A stretch of DNA of 64,000 nt from Seleniivibrio woodruffii (GTDB lineage: Bacteria; Chrysiogenota; Deferribacteres; Deferribacterales; Geovibrionaceae): the NCBI RefSeq assembly GCF_004339245.1, contig NZ_SMGG01000003.1:680672-744671 (forward strand), written 5' to 3'. Under the pieces are notes generated by a model that was not told the DNA's origin, did no database searches, and was given only the letters and a program-made list of their open reading frames with translations. This document shows positions 33,502-42,521 of the stretch, in pieces. Within the stretch, counting starts at the first letter, position 1, and each line of letters begins with the position of its first letter. The translations under genes and the position numbers were made by a program.

Positions 33502-34548
33502 TTATTGTGCTGAACGCTGGTTGATAAGCACCCGCAGAAAAGCCGCCACAGGCAGGGCTATGATCATTCCGCCTATGCCGAACAGCGCACCGCCCGCCAT
33601 CAGAGAAAAAATTACCGCCGTGGGGTGCAGTCCCAGAGAACCTCCGAGGATTCTGGGTGTTATGAAGTTGCCCTCGAAAAACTGAACGAGAGCAAAACCG
33701 GCGATGACCATTGTCGGATGCAGAAAATCGCCGTATTGAAGAGCCGCCAGAATGACGGAAACAGTGAACCCGACAATGAAGCCGAGGTAGGGAACAACGC
33801 TCAGGATTCCGGACACAGTGCCAACAATAACGGCGGGTTTTATTCCGGCTATAAAGAGCACGAGGGTGTAGAGCAGACCGAGGATCGCCGCAACGATTAT
33901 CTGCCCTCTGAAATAGGTTGAGAGGATGTTGTCGAACTCCCTGTAGTAACCGGTGAAATCCATTTTGAACCGTGTATTGAGAAACTCCAGCATCTTAGCC
34001 AGAATCTTGTCGAAATCCTTAAGGAAATAGAACACCAGAATGGGCACAAGGGCGATGTTCAGTATAACAGAGACCATGGACGAGAAAGAGGACATGAGAC
34101 TGGACATGCTTGAGAATATCTCTTTCAGATAGTCGCTGCTGTGGGAGCCGATATGCTGTTTCAGAGTGTTCACATCCAGCTGTATGTCGAACACTGCGGC
34201 TGATGTCTGGACGAAACCGAAAAGAGAATCCACATAGTTTGCAACGTTGTTGGAGAGGTATTGCAGTTCCGATGCGGCAACGGGGATGAGCCACGCCAGA
34301 AGCAGAACTATCAGTGCGGCGGTAAGTGCCATCATGACCAGAATGGTCACCGAACGGGGTATTTTCCGTTCTTCAAACTTGTCCACCACCGGATCGAACA
34401 TGTATGCTATGAAAAATGAAACGGCGAAAACCGTTATTATCGTCTGCAGTTTGAACAGCAGAACGACGACACCTGTTGCTATTGCGGCTATGAGTAGGTT
34501 TTTGTAGTTGATCTCAACTTTAATAATGCTCATGGCACTGTATAGCAT
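33502..34548 (-). CDS. AI-2E (PerM/YdiK)-family transporter
   Basis: This 348-residue membrane protein has an N-terminal pair of helices (LIAAIATGVVVLLFKLQTII), the family segment SFFIAYMFDPVVDKFEERKI with PRSVTIL, a large soluble loop at about 100-200, and a C-terminal LVQFFEGNFITPRILGGSLG, which is diagnostic of the family. Substrates differ between members (AI-2, Na+/Li+-H+ exchange). ATG 34533 is an alternative start and I cannot decide between them. A terminator stem sits just upstream, so it has its own promoter. Confidence 0.88.
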   Translation of the reverse strand: MLYSAMSIIKVEINYKNLLIAAIATGVVVLLFKLQTIITVFAVSFFIAYMFDPVVDKFEERKIPRSVTILVMMALTAALIVLLLAWLIPVAASELQYLSNNVANYVDSLFGFVQTSAAVFDIQLDVNTLKQHIGSHSSDYLKEIFSSMSSLMSSFSSMVSVILNIALVPILVFYFLKDFDKILAKMLEFLNTRFKMDFTGYYREFDNILSTYFRGQIIVAAILGLLYTLVLFIAGIKPAVIVGTVSGILSVVPYLGFIVGFTVSVILAALQYGDFLHPTMVIAGFALVQFFEGNFITPRILGGSLGLHPTAVIFSLMAGGALFGIGGMIIALPVAAFLRVLINQRSAQ

Positions 34549-34584
34549 AAAAAAAATGAGCCCGACAGAGAAACTATCGGGCTC
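34549..34584 (-). terminator. Terminator of the efflux operon
   Basis: GAGCCCGA (34558-34565) pairs with TCGGGCTC (34577-34584). On the minus strand it is followed by eight Ts, directly after the DUF2892 gene. A T-rich stretch on the plus side makes it possibly bidirectional. Confidence 0.85.
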
Positions 34585-34594
34585 GTTTGATTTT

Positions 34595-34789
34595 TTATAT
34601 CTCCCTTATTCCCGCCTTGCGGAGGATATCCTCCAGAAGGCACCATTTGGTGAAGGCGGACTGGAGCAGGTTAAGCCCCACGAAGGCCGCCAGAGCCAGC
34701 CACCATTTCTGGTCTGTTGCCAGAAAAAGCCCGATGCTCAGCAGGATCATTATCCCGGGTACAAGTCTTAAAATATCTTTGATAGACAT
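34595..34789 (-). CDS. DUF2892 (YgaP-type transmembrane domain) protein
   Basis: This 64-residue protein has two hydrophobic helices (VPGIMILLSIGLFLA, WLALAAFVGLNLLQSAF) and a following Cys (FTKWCLLEDIL), the pattern of DUF2892, also found fused to rhodanese in YgaP. The role is unknown; such domains are often found with sulfur-stress genes. It is the last gene of the RND operon, five bases after the pump gene, and is followed by a strong terminator. Confidence 0.85.
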   Translation of the reverse strand: MSIKDILRLVPGIMILLSIGLFLATDQKWWLALAAFVGLNLLQSAFTKWCLLEDILRKAGIREI

Positions 34790-34794
34790 GATTA

Positions 34795-37700
34795 TTACTC
34801 CTTATATCTTTTATCCCAGAACCTCTTATGGAAGAAATACATAAGAGGGATTATCAGCAGTGTCAGCACCGTGGACACCACGGCTCCCGTAATGAGCGAC
34901 ACGCCCAGACCCGCAAAGATGGGGTCGGGGAGCATGAAAAGTGCGCCCGTTATAACCGCTACCGTGGTCAGCACAACCGGGCGGGTTCTGATAGCTCCGG
35001 ATTCGATTACCGCCTCACGCAGGGTTCTGCCGTTTGCCAGTGCATGCTCTATGAAATCTATCAGGAGCACTGCGTTTCTTACCATTATACCCGCAAGGGC
35101 GATGAAGCCTATCATGCTGGTGGCGGTGAAGAACTGACCGAACAGGAAGTGTCCGGGGATGATGCCCAGAAGCGACAGAGGGATGGGTACCATCATTATT
35201 ATGGGGGTCACGAACGAGCGGAACCAGCCCACCAGAACAAAATACATAAGCACCAGAACCGCCGCAAACGCCAGACCGAGGTCACGGAACACCTCATAGG
35301 TTATCTGCCATTCACCGTCCCACTTTATAGACGGCAGATCATAGGTCTCCGGCTGTCCCGTCCAGTATTGTTTAACGTCAACTCCGTGCCACTGTATCTG
35401 CGACATTCTCTCTTTCATATCCAGAATGGCGTATACGGGGCTTTCAACCTCTCCGGCAACGTCGGCAACAACGTAGGTCACAGGCTTCATGTTCTTATGG
35501 TAGATGGCCTTGTCCTTGAGTTTCTGTCGAACGGTCACCAGTTCGCCGAGACTGACGGGCTGACCGCTCATGGAGATTATTGTTATCTCCTGAAGGGTCT
35601 CAAGCATATTCCGTCTGTCCTCAGGCAGTTTAATGGTTATGTCAACAGGTTCCCTGTCCTCTTCGGTGTGGAGCACACCGGCCTTCATGCCCTGAAGAGC
35701 CGTATAGAGAGTCTTTGATACCATCTCGGAGGAGATGCCCATGACGGCGGCCTTCTGCTTGTCCACCTGAAGGTCGTACTGCATCATGTCGTCCTCTTCG
35801 TAGGTATCTATATCCACGACGCCCTTTGTGGTTCTGAAGATGTCGAGCACCTGTTTTGCCACGTCCGAGCGGGTCTTTTCGTCAGGTCCGTAAACCTCTG
35901 CCACAAGGGTGGAGAGCACGGGAGGGCCGGGCGGAACTTCTGCAATTTTTATATTTGCCTGATATTTATTGCCTATCTCCTGAACCTGCGGACGGAGTTT
36001 CTTGGCCATCTCGTGGCTGTCCAGTTTCCGCTGGCTCTTGTCCACAAAATTCACTTGAATGTCCGCAACGTTATGGCCACGGCGCATGAAATAGTGGCGC
36101 ACCAGACCGTTGAAGTTATAGGGCGAAGAGATTCCGGTGTATATCTGATAGTCCTTGACCTCGTCCACCGTCGCCAGATACTTGCCAACCTCGGATGCCA
36201 CAAGGTTCGTCCGCTCAAGGGGGGTTCCTTCCGGCATGTCTATAACTATCTGAACCTCGTTCTTGTTATCGAAGGGGAGCATCTTCATCACCACAAGGTT
36301 TGTAGGGATGAAAAGGAACGCACCGAAAAACAGCGAAAGCATCACAACTCCGAAAAGTATCCTGTTGCGTGCGCTGTCTATCAGCAGTGAGAACGATTTA
36401 TTGTAAACTGAATAGAGTTTTGTCTTTTTAACGTATGCGGCCTCATCCTCAACGGGTTCGCCTGCGTTCTTTGCCGCATGCCCCGCCAGAAGTTTATAGG
36501 CCAGCCAAGGGGTGATTATCAGCGCAACGAACAGCGAGAATATCATCGCAAGGGATGCGCCGATTGGCATGGGCTTCATGTAGGGTCCCATAAGCCCCCT
36601 TACGAAAGCCATGGGGAATATGGCAACGATCACCGTCACGGTGGCAAGAATAGTGGGGTTGCCCACCTCGCCAACCGCATAGATGGCCTTTTGCAGCAGG
36701 TTTTTTGCACCGAGGCGGAAATGCCGTTCCATGTTCTCAACAACGATGATTGCATCGTCCACCACAAGCCCTGCAACGAAGATAAGGGCGAATAGCGTAA
36801 CTCTGTTGAGTGTGTAGTCGAACATGAAATATACGAAGAAGGTCAGAGCGAACGTCACGGGAAGCGCAACGAACACCACCGCACCCGCACGCCAGCCCAT
36901 GGTGAGGCTCATTACGATTATCACCGCAATGATTGCGCCCACAAGGTGCTCTATGAGGGTCATAACCTTTACGAATGCCGTTTCGCCGTAGTTTCTGGTG
37001 ACCTCAACGTGAACGTCGTCGGGGATTATGTAGCCTTTCAGCATGTCGAGCTTATGGAGCACCGCTTCAGACACCACCACCGAGTCGCTCCCCTGTCTTT
37101 TGGAGATGGAGAGGGTCACGGCCGGATAGCGTTCGGTGTCTTTTGATGCTTTGAAGCCCATCAGAAGAATATGGTCGGGAATTTCCGGGCCGTCGGTCAC
37201 TTCGGCAACGTCCTTCATGTAGACCGCTTTGCCCTGCGCAACGCCCACCACCATGTTCCTGAGCGCCTCGGCATCTTTATAGAATCCGCCTGCGCTGACA
37301 TACAGAACTTTGTTGTTCTTGGTTATCTCGCCTGTGTTAAGGGATAGGTTGCTCATCTCCACCGCTTTGTGCAGTCGGAAGAGGTCGAGGTTGTAGCTTT
37401 TCAGCTTTTCTATGTTCGGCTCAATGCGCACCATGCGTTTGTAGCCGCCGATTATCTCGGTTTTGGATACGTTGTCCACCTCTTTCAGGTTCTTCTGAAC
37501 CTCGGAGACTATCCTGCGCAGCTGGTATGAGTCGTATTTCTCCGACCAGAAGGTGAAGGCCATCTGGGGCACGTCGTCGATGGACTGTTTCTTTATTAAA
37601 GGGGACTGAACGCCGTGGGGCATTCTGTCCATGTTGTAGTCGATCTTGTCTTTCAGCTTGGTGATGGATTTTTCCTCATCCTCGCCCACCTTGAAACGCA

Positions 37701-38007
37701 CAATGACCATGCTCAGGTCGTTCATGCTGGTGCTGTAGACGTATTCCACGCCGGGAATCTCCCAGATTATCTCCTCCAGAGGTTCCGTGACCGCTTTTTC
37801 AACATCCTTGGCGGTTGCTCCGGGGTAGGGGACGAGAATGTCCACCATTGGCACGACTATCTGGGGTTCCTCCTCTTTGGGGGTCATGATGATGGACACC
37901 ATGCCTATGAAAAGCGTGGCTATCACCAGAAGGGGAGTTATTTTTGATGTTATGAATGCGGCGGCAATTCTGGCCGCCAGATTCTTCTTATCCGGATTTT
38001 CCATCAT
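34795..38007 (-). CDS. RND-family efflux transporter permease
   Basis: This 1070-residue inner-membrane pump has the RND plan: helix 1, a large periplasmic loop, helices 2-6 with the proton-relay acidic residues in FVAGLVVDDAIIVVENMERH, a second periplasmic loop, and helices 8-12 including FIALAGIMVRNAVLLIDFIE. It exports compounds using proton flow together with the adaptor and TolC genes upstream. The closest style is HAE1/multidrug or general CzcA-like pumps; substrate is not readable. The start overlaps the adaptor gene by four bases. Confidence 0.94.
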   Translation of the reverse strand: MMENPDKKNLAARIAAAFITSKITPLLVIATLFIGMVSIIMTPKEEEPQIVVPMVDILVPYPGATAKDVEKAVTEPLEEIIWEIPGVEYVYSTSMNDLSMVIVRFKVGEDEEKSITKLKDKIDYNMDRMPHGVQSPLIKKQSIDDVPQMAFTFWSEKYDSYQLRRIVSEVQKNLKEVDNVSKTEIIGGYKRMVRIEPNIEKLKSYNLDLFRLHKAVEMSNLSLNTGEITKNNKVLYVSAGGFYKDAEALRNMVVGVAQGKAVYMKDVAEVTDGPEIPDHILLMGFKASKDTERYPAVTLSISKRQGSDSVVVSEAVLHKLDMLKGYIIPDDVHVEVTRNYGETAFVKVMTLIEHLVGAIIAVIIVMSLTMGWRAGAVVFVALPVTFALTFFVYFMFDYTLNRVTLFALIFVAGLVVDDAIIVVENMERHFRLGAKNLLQKAIYAVGEVGNPTILATVTVIVAIFPMAFVRGLMGPYMKPMPIGASLAMIFSLFVALIITPWLAYKLLAGHAAKNAGEPVEDEAAYVKKTKLYSVYNKSFSLLIDSARNRILFGVVMLSLFFGAFLFIPTNLVVMKMLPFDNKNEVQIVIDMPEGTPLERTNLVASEVGKYLATVDEVKDYQIYTGISSPYNFNGLVRHYFMRRGHNVADIQVNFVDKSQRKLDSHEMAKKLRPQVQEIGNKYQANIKIAEVPPGPPVLSTLVAEVYGPDEKTRSDVAKQVLDIFRTTKGVVDIDTYEEDDMMQYDLQVDKQKAAVMGISSEMVSKTLYTALQGMKAGVLHTEEDREPVDITIKLPEDRRNMLETLQEITIISMSGQPVSLGELVTVRQKLKDKAIYHKNMKPVTYVVADVAGEVESPVYAILDMKERMSQIQWHGVDVKQYWTGQPETYDLPSIKWDGEWQITYEVFRDLGLAFAAVLVLMYFVLVGWFRSFVTPIIMMVPIPLSLLGIIPGHFLFGQFFTATSMIGFIALAGIMVRNAVLLIDFIEHALANGRTLREAVIESGAIRTRPVVLTTVAVITGALFMLPDPIFAGLGVSLITGAVVSTVLTLLIIPLMYFFHKRFWDKRYKE

Positions 38008-39143
38008 TTCGCCTCAAGTATGTCGCCGGATTTCAGCACTGCCGCATTGGACGAAACAACCTTCTCGCCTGCGGACAGACCTGAAAGTATCTCCGTGAAG
38101 CCGCCGAAGTCACGTCCGGTCTTCACCACACGCATGTCGGCCTTGCCCTTGTCGTTCACGAAAACGAGGCTGAGCTGACCACGGATCACCACTGCGGAAT
38201 CGGGAACAGCTATCACCTTTTCAACTCCGGTGATGAACCGCACCTTGGCGAACATCCCCTGCGCCAGTTTTTCAGAGCCGGAGAGTTTTACCTTAAAGTT
38301 GCCCGTGGCGGGGTCTATGTCGGGGCTTATCTCAAGAACTTTGCTTTCGAACTCCTCGCCTGTGGAGTCGATGGACACAGTGGCTTTCGTACCCAGTTTC
38401 AGAGCGGATATCATGTTCTGGCTGATGTATGCCACTATGACGGGAACGTTGTTGCCGACTTTCAGCACAGGGCTTCCGGGGTTCGCAAGGTTTCCGGCAT
38501 CCATGTTCTTTTCCAGAACAACACCGTCAAAGGGTGCTCTGAGCTGTGTATATGAAAGATAGGTGTTCACCTCGCCACGCATTGCGCCCGCCTGACCGGA
38601 GCGTATCTTTGCCTGCTGAACCTTTTCGGCTGAAAGGGCAAGGTTCTCCTTTGCGAGTTTATACTGGGATTCCACCTGATCAAATTCCTGTTTGCTGACA
38701 CTGCTGTTTCTGATGAGGTTCAGATATCTGTTGTATGTCTTTTCGGCAAGGTCGAACTCGGATTTCGCCATCTTGTAGCCTATTTCGGCCTGACGCATGG
38801 CGTTCTGTGTCTCCATTTCGCCGGAGGCCGCAATGGCCATCTTCTGTTCAAGCTCCCCGCTCTTTATAACCGCCAGAAGCTGACCGGCCTTTACCTGCTG
38901 ACCGGGAGTCACCAGAATCTGCTCAACGTAGCCTGTCACTTTCGGTATCATGACGGCTGTTTTGTCGCTGGACACTGTGGCTGTGAAAACCCTTGTGGAG
39001 TCGGCATCCGTAAGCTTTACCTCATGGAGCTGAACCTTAACCGTGGCGGGTGTCTTGGCCGCTTCTTCCTTCTTTTCGCCGCCGCATGCGGTCAGCAGAG
39101 ACAAAATGGCTGCCGATACAATAAACTTACGCAACATCTTCAA
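38004..39143 (-). CDS. RND efflux periplasmic adaptor (membrane fusion protein)
   Basis: This 379-residue lipoprotein candidate (SAAILSLLTACGGEKKEE, lipobox Cys at 20) has the adaptor layout: a barrel-sandwich hybrid strand VTGYVEQILVTPGQQVKAGQ, a coiled-coil hairpin rich in Gln/Lys/Ala (about 105-170), YTQLRAPFDGVVLEKNMDAG, then beta-barrel and membrane-proximal domains. It bridges the inner-membrane pump and TolC. It starts 186 bases after the TolC gene, with a 17-base palindrome in the gap. Confidence 0.94.
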   Translation of the reverse strand: MKMLRKFIVSAAILSLLTACGGEKKEEAAKTPATVKVQLHEVKLTDADSTRVFTATVSSDKTAVMIPKVTGYVEQILVTPGQQVKAGQLLAVIKSGELEQKMAIAASGEMETQNAMRQAEIGYKMAKSEFDLAEKTYNRYLNLIRNSSVSKQEFDQVESQYKLAKENLALSAEKVQQAKIRSGQAGAMRGEVNTYLSYTQLRAPFDGVVLEKNMDAGNLANPGSPVLKVGNNVPVIVAYISQNMISALKLGTKATVSIDSTGEEFESKVLEISPDIDPATGNFKVKLSGSEKLAQGMFAKVRFITGVEKVIAVPDSAVVIRGQLSLVFVNDKGKADMRVVKTGRDFGGFTEILSGLSAGEKVVSSNAAVLKSGDILEAK

Positions 39144-39196
39144 ACCCCTTTAATTCTGTTATATTCGGATAATATGATATTTGTGGCGCAATTATC

Positions 39197-39213
39197 AAGT
39201 GATTTATTCACTT
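39197..39213. promoter_or_regulatory. Palindrome upstream of the adaptor gene
   Basis: AAGTGA-TTTAT-TCACTT, a perfect six-base inverted repeat in the 186-base gap between tolC-like and adaptor genes. It could be an operator for an internal promoter of the pump genes; no binding family is assigned. Confidence 0.35.
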
Positions 39214-39329
39214 AAAGTTCAGTTGGACAAATATATGTATTATACCACCGGATCGTGGCTGGCGGGACTATGGCGTCCTTTCTTCAAACGGCTCCCCGCA
39301 AAAGACAGGGAGCCTGAAAAGAATACTGA

Positions 39330-40649
39330 TTATTTAAGGTTTCCGGCCGCCAGATGCAGTCCGGCCATTTCGACTATCTCCTGATATTCGGACATATAAA
39401 GAGAAAGTTCCGCCTGTTTCAGGTCAACCTCCCTGTCCAGAAGCTCAGTTATCTTCGAAAGACCCTCGTTGAATCTGTTCTCAGTGATGGTCAGCGCCGC
39501 AAAGGCAGCCTCCACACGTTTTTTTGAGGCCTCGATCTGTTTTGAAGCGGCAATTACGCCGTAATAAGAATTTTTGATCTCGGACTTGATCTCAAGTTTT
39601 TTATCGGCAATGCGGTGCATAAGCGACAGCTGTCTGCTTTTTGTTTCGCCAACTTTGTTGTGGTCGCTGAAACCTTTGAAAAGGTTCAGATCGGCCTGAA
39701 CTCCGTAGGTTGTTCCGTTTCCGTTGTCGCCGAAGAATTTGTCATCGTTGCGCTGGTAGTCGGCAAAGAGATATACCGAGGGCAGAAAGGCTGATTTTGC
39801 CTTTTTGTTCTCGTATTCAGCGGATTTCAGATAGTTCTGCATGGCTATGAGGTCCTGTCTTTCGGAAAGACCCAGAGCGGTATATTTCGCCACGTCCTCC
39901 GAAAATTCAAGTTCGGGTGTTGTCCAGACGACCTTGATGGGTTCGTCCGTGTCCAAAAGCCTCTGCAGGTTGCTTGTTGCCACCGCATGCTGTTTCTCGG
40001 CCTCTTTAACCGCCTGCTCGTTCATCAGCAGGTAGCTTTCGGAGACCATCAGGTCGCTTTTAACTATCAGTCCGTTATTGAAGAAATCCTTTGCCGTCCT
40101 GTAGTACCTTTCGGTACGTTCATACGAGTGTCTGGCGGTGTCCAGTGCCTTTTCGGCCAGAGCAAGACCGTAAAACGCCATATGAAGGTTATAAAGGGTG
40201 AACTGAGTCGCTCTTTCGGTCTCCATGCGGCTGGCCTGATATGCCATGTCCGCCTGCTTTACACCGAAATAGATCTGTCCCTGCATAAACACCGGCTGCA
40301 TCACCTGCACCTGTGTGGTGTAGCTGGTGACTCTGTCGGGGTTTGCCATGTTGTTTGTGAAATAGTTCATGTCGAACCTGCCCTGTCTGGCAGTCGCAAA
40401 CGCAGCATTGCCCGGTTCGTCCGTCTTCATAAGGGTCTGATGCAGGCTGAGCGTGGGCAGAAATGCCCCTTTAGCCTGATCTTTAACATATCCTGCCGCT
40501 TCTTCGCCCGCTTTATAGGACTTTATGACGTATGAGTTTTTCAGTGCCATGTCCTTTGCCTGGGCAAAAGTGAGCGAAACCGCCTGTGCCTGTGCTGCCG
40601 CAAAAAGCAGAATCAGGCTTAGTGTGAACCCTCGCATGGGGATACGCAT
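39330..40649 (-). CDS. TolC-family outer membrane efflux protein
   Basis: This 439-residue protein has signal peptide FTLSLILLFAAAQAQA (cleavage near 24) and two repeats of the OEP domain (LTFAQAKDMALKNSYVIKSY at the start; NRFNEGLSKITELLDREVDL near the end). The long helical stretches predict the trimeric outer-membrane channel. It pairs with the adaptor and RND pump. The 5' end overlaps the ArsR regulator gene by 31 bases (19 if ATG 40637 is used). A weak GC-rich stem at 39290-39314 follows its stop. Confidence 0.93.
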   Translation of the reverse strand: MRIPMRGFTLSLILLFAAAQAQAVSLTFAQAKDMALKNSYVIKSYKAGEEAAGYVKDQAKGAFLPTLSLHQTLMKTDEPGNAAFATARQGRFDMNYFTNNMANPDRVTSYTTQVQVMQPVFMQGQIYFGVKQADMAYQASRMETERATQFTLYNLHMAFYGLALAEKALDTARHSYERTERYYRTAKDFFNNGLIVKSDLMVSESYLLMNEQAVKEAEKQHAVATSNLQRLLDTDEPIKVVWTTPELEFSEDVAKYTALGLSERQDLIAMQNYLKSAEYENKKAKSAFLPSVYLFADYQRNDDKFFGDNGNGTTYGVQADLNLFKGFSDHNKVGETKSRQLSLMHRIADKKLEIKSEIKNSYYGVIAASKQIEASKKRVEAAFAALTITENRFNEGLSKITELLDREVDLKQAELSLYMSEYQEIVEMAGLHLAAGNLK

Positions 40650-40921
40650 CCTGTCTTCTCCATTAATTCTTTAGTCATAGCTTTGATGCCGTCGTCAGCT
40701 ATGCTGTAGCATATGCTTGTTCCGGATCTTTTTCCCTTGATGAGCCCCTTGTTCTTGAGTATGGCAAGGTGCTGACTTGTGGTTGCCTGAGGTATATCAA
40801 GTCCTTTGCAAATTTTGGTCACGTTGCACTCGTTGCTCATTAGGCCGACCATAAGTTTGAGTCTGATGGGGTGGCCGATCGCCTTAAGCTTTTCCGAGTA
40901 CGTTGAGAACCATTCTTCCAT
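40619..40921 (-). CDS. ArsR/SmtB-family regulator of the efflux operon
   Basis: ATG 40921 follows GGAGG (100 residues). The winged HTH is clear: GHPIRLKLMVGLMSNECNVT, then IPQATTSQHLAILKNKGLI and GKRSGTSICYSI. Cysteines lie at 32, 38, 71, 92 and 96, including a pair near the C-terminus (TGCVSPCEGSH). There is no metal-sensing DxH...H helix 5 set, so thiol or reactive-sulfur sensing (BigR/SqrR/CstR-like logic) is a reasonable alternative to metal sensing. It overlaps the TolC gene and probably represses the operon. Confidence 0.87.
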   Translation of the reverse strand: MEEWFSTYSEKLKAIGHPIRLKLMVGLMSNECNVTKICKGLDIPQATTSQHLAILKNKGLIKGKRSGTSICYSIADDGIKAMTKELMEKTGCVSPCEGSH

Positions 40922-40941
40922 AATAAATCCTCCAGAGAAAA

Positions 40942-40980
40942 ATGAATATATGAATATTATGGACATACCGTTTTTATGTC
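40942..40980. promoter_or_regulatory. Candidate ArsR operator region
   Basis: Two tandem ATGAATAT copies (40942-40957) and an inverted repeat GACATA-N7-TATGTC (40962-40980) lie 20-60 bases upstream of the ArsR start codon. This is where an autoregulatory site would be expected. Family assignment is inference. Confidence 0.4.
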
Positions 40981-41191
40981 AATATTAAACTTATGAGTAA
41001 TTGTGTAGAAAATATGTGTTTTGATATCAGGAGGATAGTCAACTTATTGTCAGGCATTCATTTTGTCAACATTTTGCATATTTATAGCAGGTATTTGCGA
41101 AAGTTATAGGGTTTTATGACGCACACCGTGTATTGGGAGAGTATAGAAAAGATTTAAAAAAATTTTTTGAGAAATGAAGAAAAAAATAAAA

Positions 41192-41211
41192 AGGCGGCCC
41201 GAAAGCCGCCT
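41192..41211 (-). terminator. Terminator of the DUF134 gene
   Basis: AGGCGGC (41192-41198) pairs with GCCGCCT (41205-41211); on the minus strand TTTTTATTTTTTTC follows. Confidence 0.85.
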
Positions 41212-41222
41212 CAGAGTTTAAC

Positions 41223-41609
41223 TTAGCAATAGCTCTCTTCGAGAGCCGCCGCAGAATGCTTTCTTCTTTCAATCCTGCTGTCGGGCAGGGCTTGTTTGAA
41301 GACGCTGCATCCTCTGTCCTGAAACGTAACGTTGCCGCCTGAGATATTCAGTTCTGAACCTTCAATAATAAATGATGCGACTTTGATTCTGGCTTTTTCA
41401 ACCAGTCTTGAGAATGTAGGGCGTGAGATGTTCATAAGAACAGCCGCATCCTCGTGAGAGAGTCCCTGATAGTCTGCAAGGCGGATAGCCTCGAACTCGT
41501 CAAGGGTGAGGTTTACAGCTTTGAGTTTTTTTGCTGAGATACCTCTGGGTTTGAAACTGGAAATTTCGGGTTGCGCGCCTATAACTCTAGGCTTAGATGG
41601 TCTGGGCAT
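41223..41609 (-). CDS. DUF134 HTH protein
   Basis: This 128-residue member of the DUF134 family has a basic N-terminus MPRPSKPRVIG, then LTLDEFEAIRLADYQGLSHE followed by AAVLMNISRPTFSRLVEKAR, a sigma-factor-like helix-turn-helix. It is predicted to bind DNA; regulatory targets are unknown. It often accompanies nitrogenase-cofactor-like (NifX/NafY) or metal genes in anaerobes; here it stands alone with its own terminator, 150 bases downstream of larB. Confidence 0.85.
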   Translation of the reverse strand: MPRPSKPRVIGAQPEISSFKPRGISAKKLKAVNLTLDEFEAIRLADYQGLSHEDAAVLMNISRPTFSRLVEKARIKVASFIIEGSELNISGGNVTFQDRGCSVFKQALPDSRIERRKHSAAALEESYC

Positions 41610-41759
41610 TTTCTCCTCCGTTTTTTCACAATAAAATGTCTCAAATAAGTATATTTATGGACATAAGCTAGCATTTCGCTTTAAAAAATACCATAGGAAA
41701 ATGAATAAATGTTCGTTAATCAACAAAACCTGCATATTCAAATAATGCTCTATAGTGCA

Positions 41760-42521
41760 TTACTGGCGGGTTCTGTATTTGTTTAATGTATTAATAATCC
41801 TGATTGCTGACATTGCAGCGCCGAATCCGTTGTCAATATTCACCACTGTCAGACCCGCCGCACAGCTGGTCAGCATGGCAAAAAGGGCGGTGAAACCGTT
41901 CAGAGCAGTGCCGTAGCCTGTTGAGGTGGGCACAGCTATCACCGGCTGGGGAAACATCCCGCCTGTGATGGAGGGCAGTGCGCCTTCCATTCCGGCAACA
42001 ACGATTATCACGTCCGCATCCGATATCTCATTTTTGTAGCTGAGGAATCTGTGTATGCCAGCCACGCCGATATCGGCATAAAGCTTTGCGCTGACGCCAT
42101 TGAAGGCCAGAATCTCTGCCGCCTCCTTCGCCGTGCGCATGTCGCTTGTTCCCGCAGTAATGACCGCCACCGAGCCCTGTTTTGTGTCTATGGGCTTAAC
42201 TATGCGCTTCATTATTCCTGCGTCCGCCGCAAAGGTGCAGTCGGGGCAGAGGGGTTCAAGCTCCTTTATCTTCTCTTCAGACAGTCCCGTGCAGATGAGG
42301 TTCAGACCTTTTTCTGCATAGGTTGCGGCAATTGAAGCAAGCTGGGCAACGGTCTTTCCTCTGCCGTATACAACCTCTTCAAAACCCACACGGTTCTTTC
42401 TGTCCGTATCGATCTTGACCTCTTCGCCGTCGGAAAATCCTCTGATAAGCTCCTGAGCCTGTTCAGGGTTTACGGAACCTTCGGAGACAAGCTTCAGAAC
42501 GGATAAAAGATCTTTATTCAC
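41760..42521 (-). CDS. larB: LarB, pyridinium-3,5-biscarboxylic acid mononucleotide synthase
   Basis: This 253-residue protein has the AIR-carboxylase (PurE)-like core characteristic of LarB: VAVITAGTSDMRTAKEAAEI, VIIVVAGMEGALPSITGGMF and PVIAVPTSTGYG. LarB carboxylates and hydrolyses nicotinic acid adenine dinucleotide as the first step of the nickel-pincer cofactor of lactate racemase-type enzymes. LarC and LarE are not in the window. It overlaps rlmE by eight bases. The N-terminal 50 residues form the typical small helical extension. Confidence 0.92.
   Translation of the reverse strand: MNKDLLSVLKLVSEGSVNPEQAQELIRGFSDGEEVKIDTDRKNRVGFEEVVYGRGKTVAQLASIAATYAEKGLNLICTGLSEEKIKELEPLCPDCTFAADAGIMKRIVKPIDTKQGSVAVITAGTSDMRTAKEAAEILAFNGVSAKLYADIGVAGIHRFLSYKNEISDADVIIVVAGMEGALPSITGGMFPQPVIAVPTSTGYGTALNGFTALFAMLTSCAAGLTVVNIDNGFGAAMSAIRIINTLNKYRTRQ

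Noticed and set aside
35000..37950. Several His-rich open frames antisense to the RND pump gene
   Set aside because: High His content comes from reading the pump codons backwards; no independent start signals.
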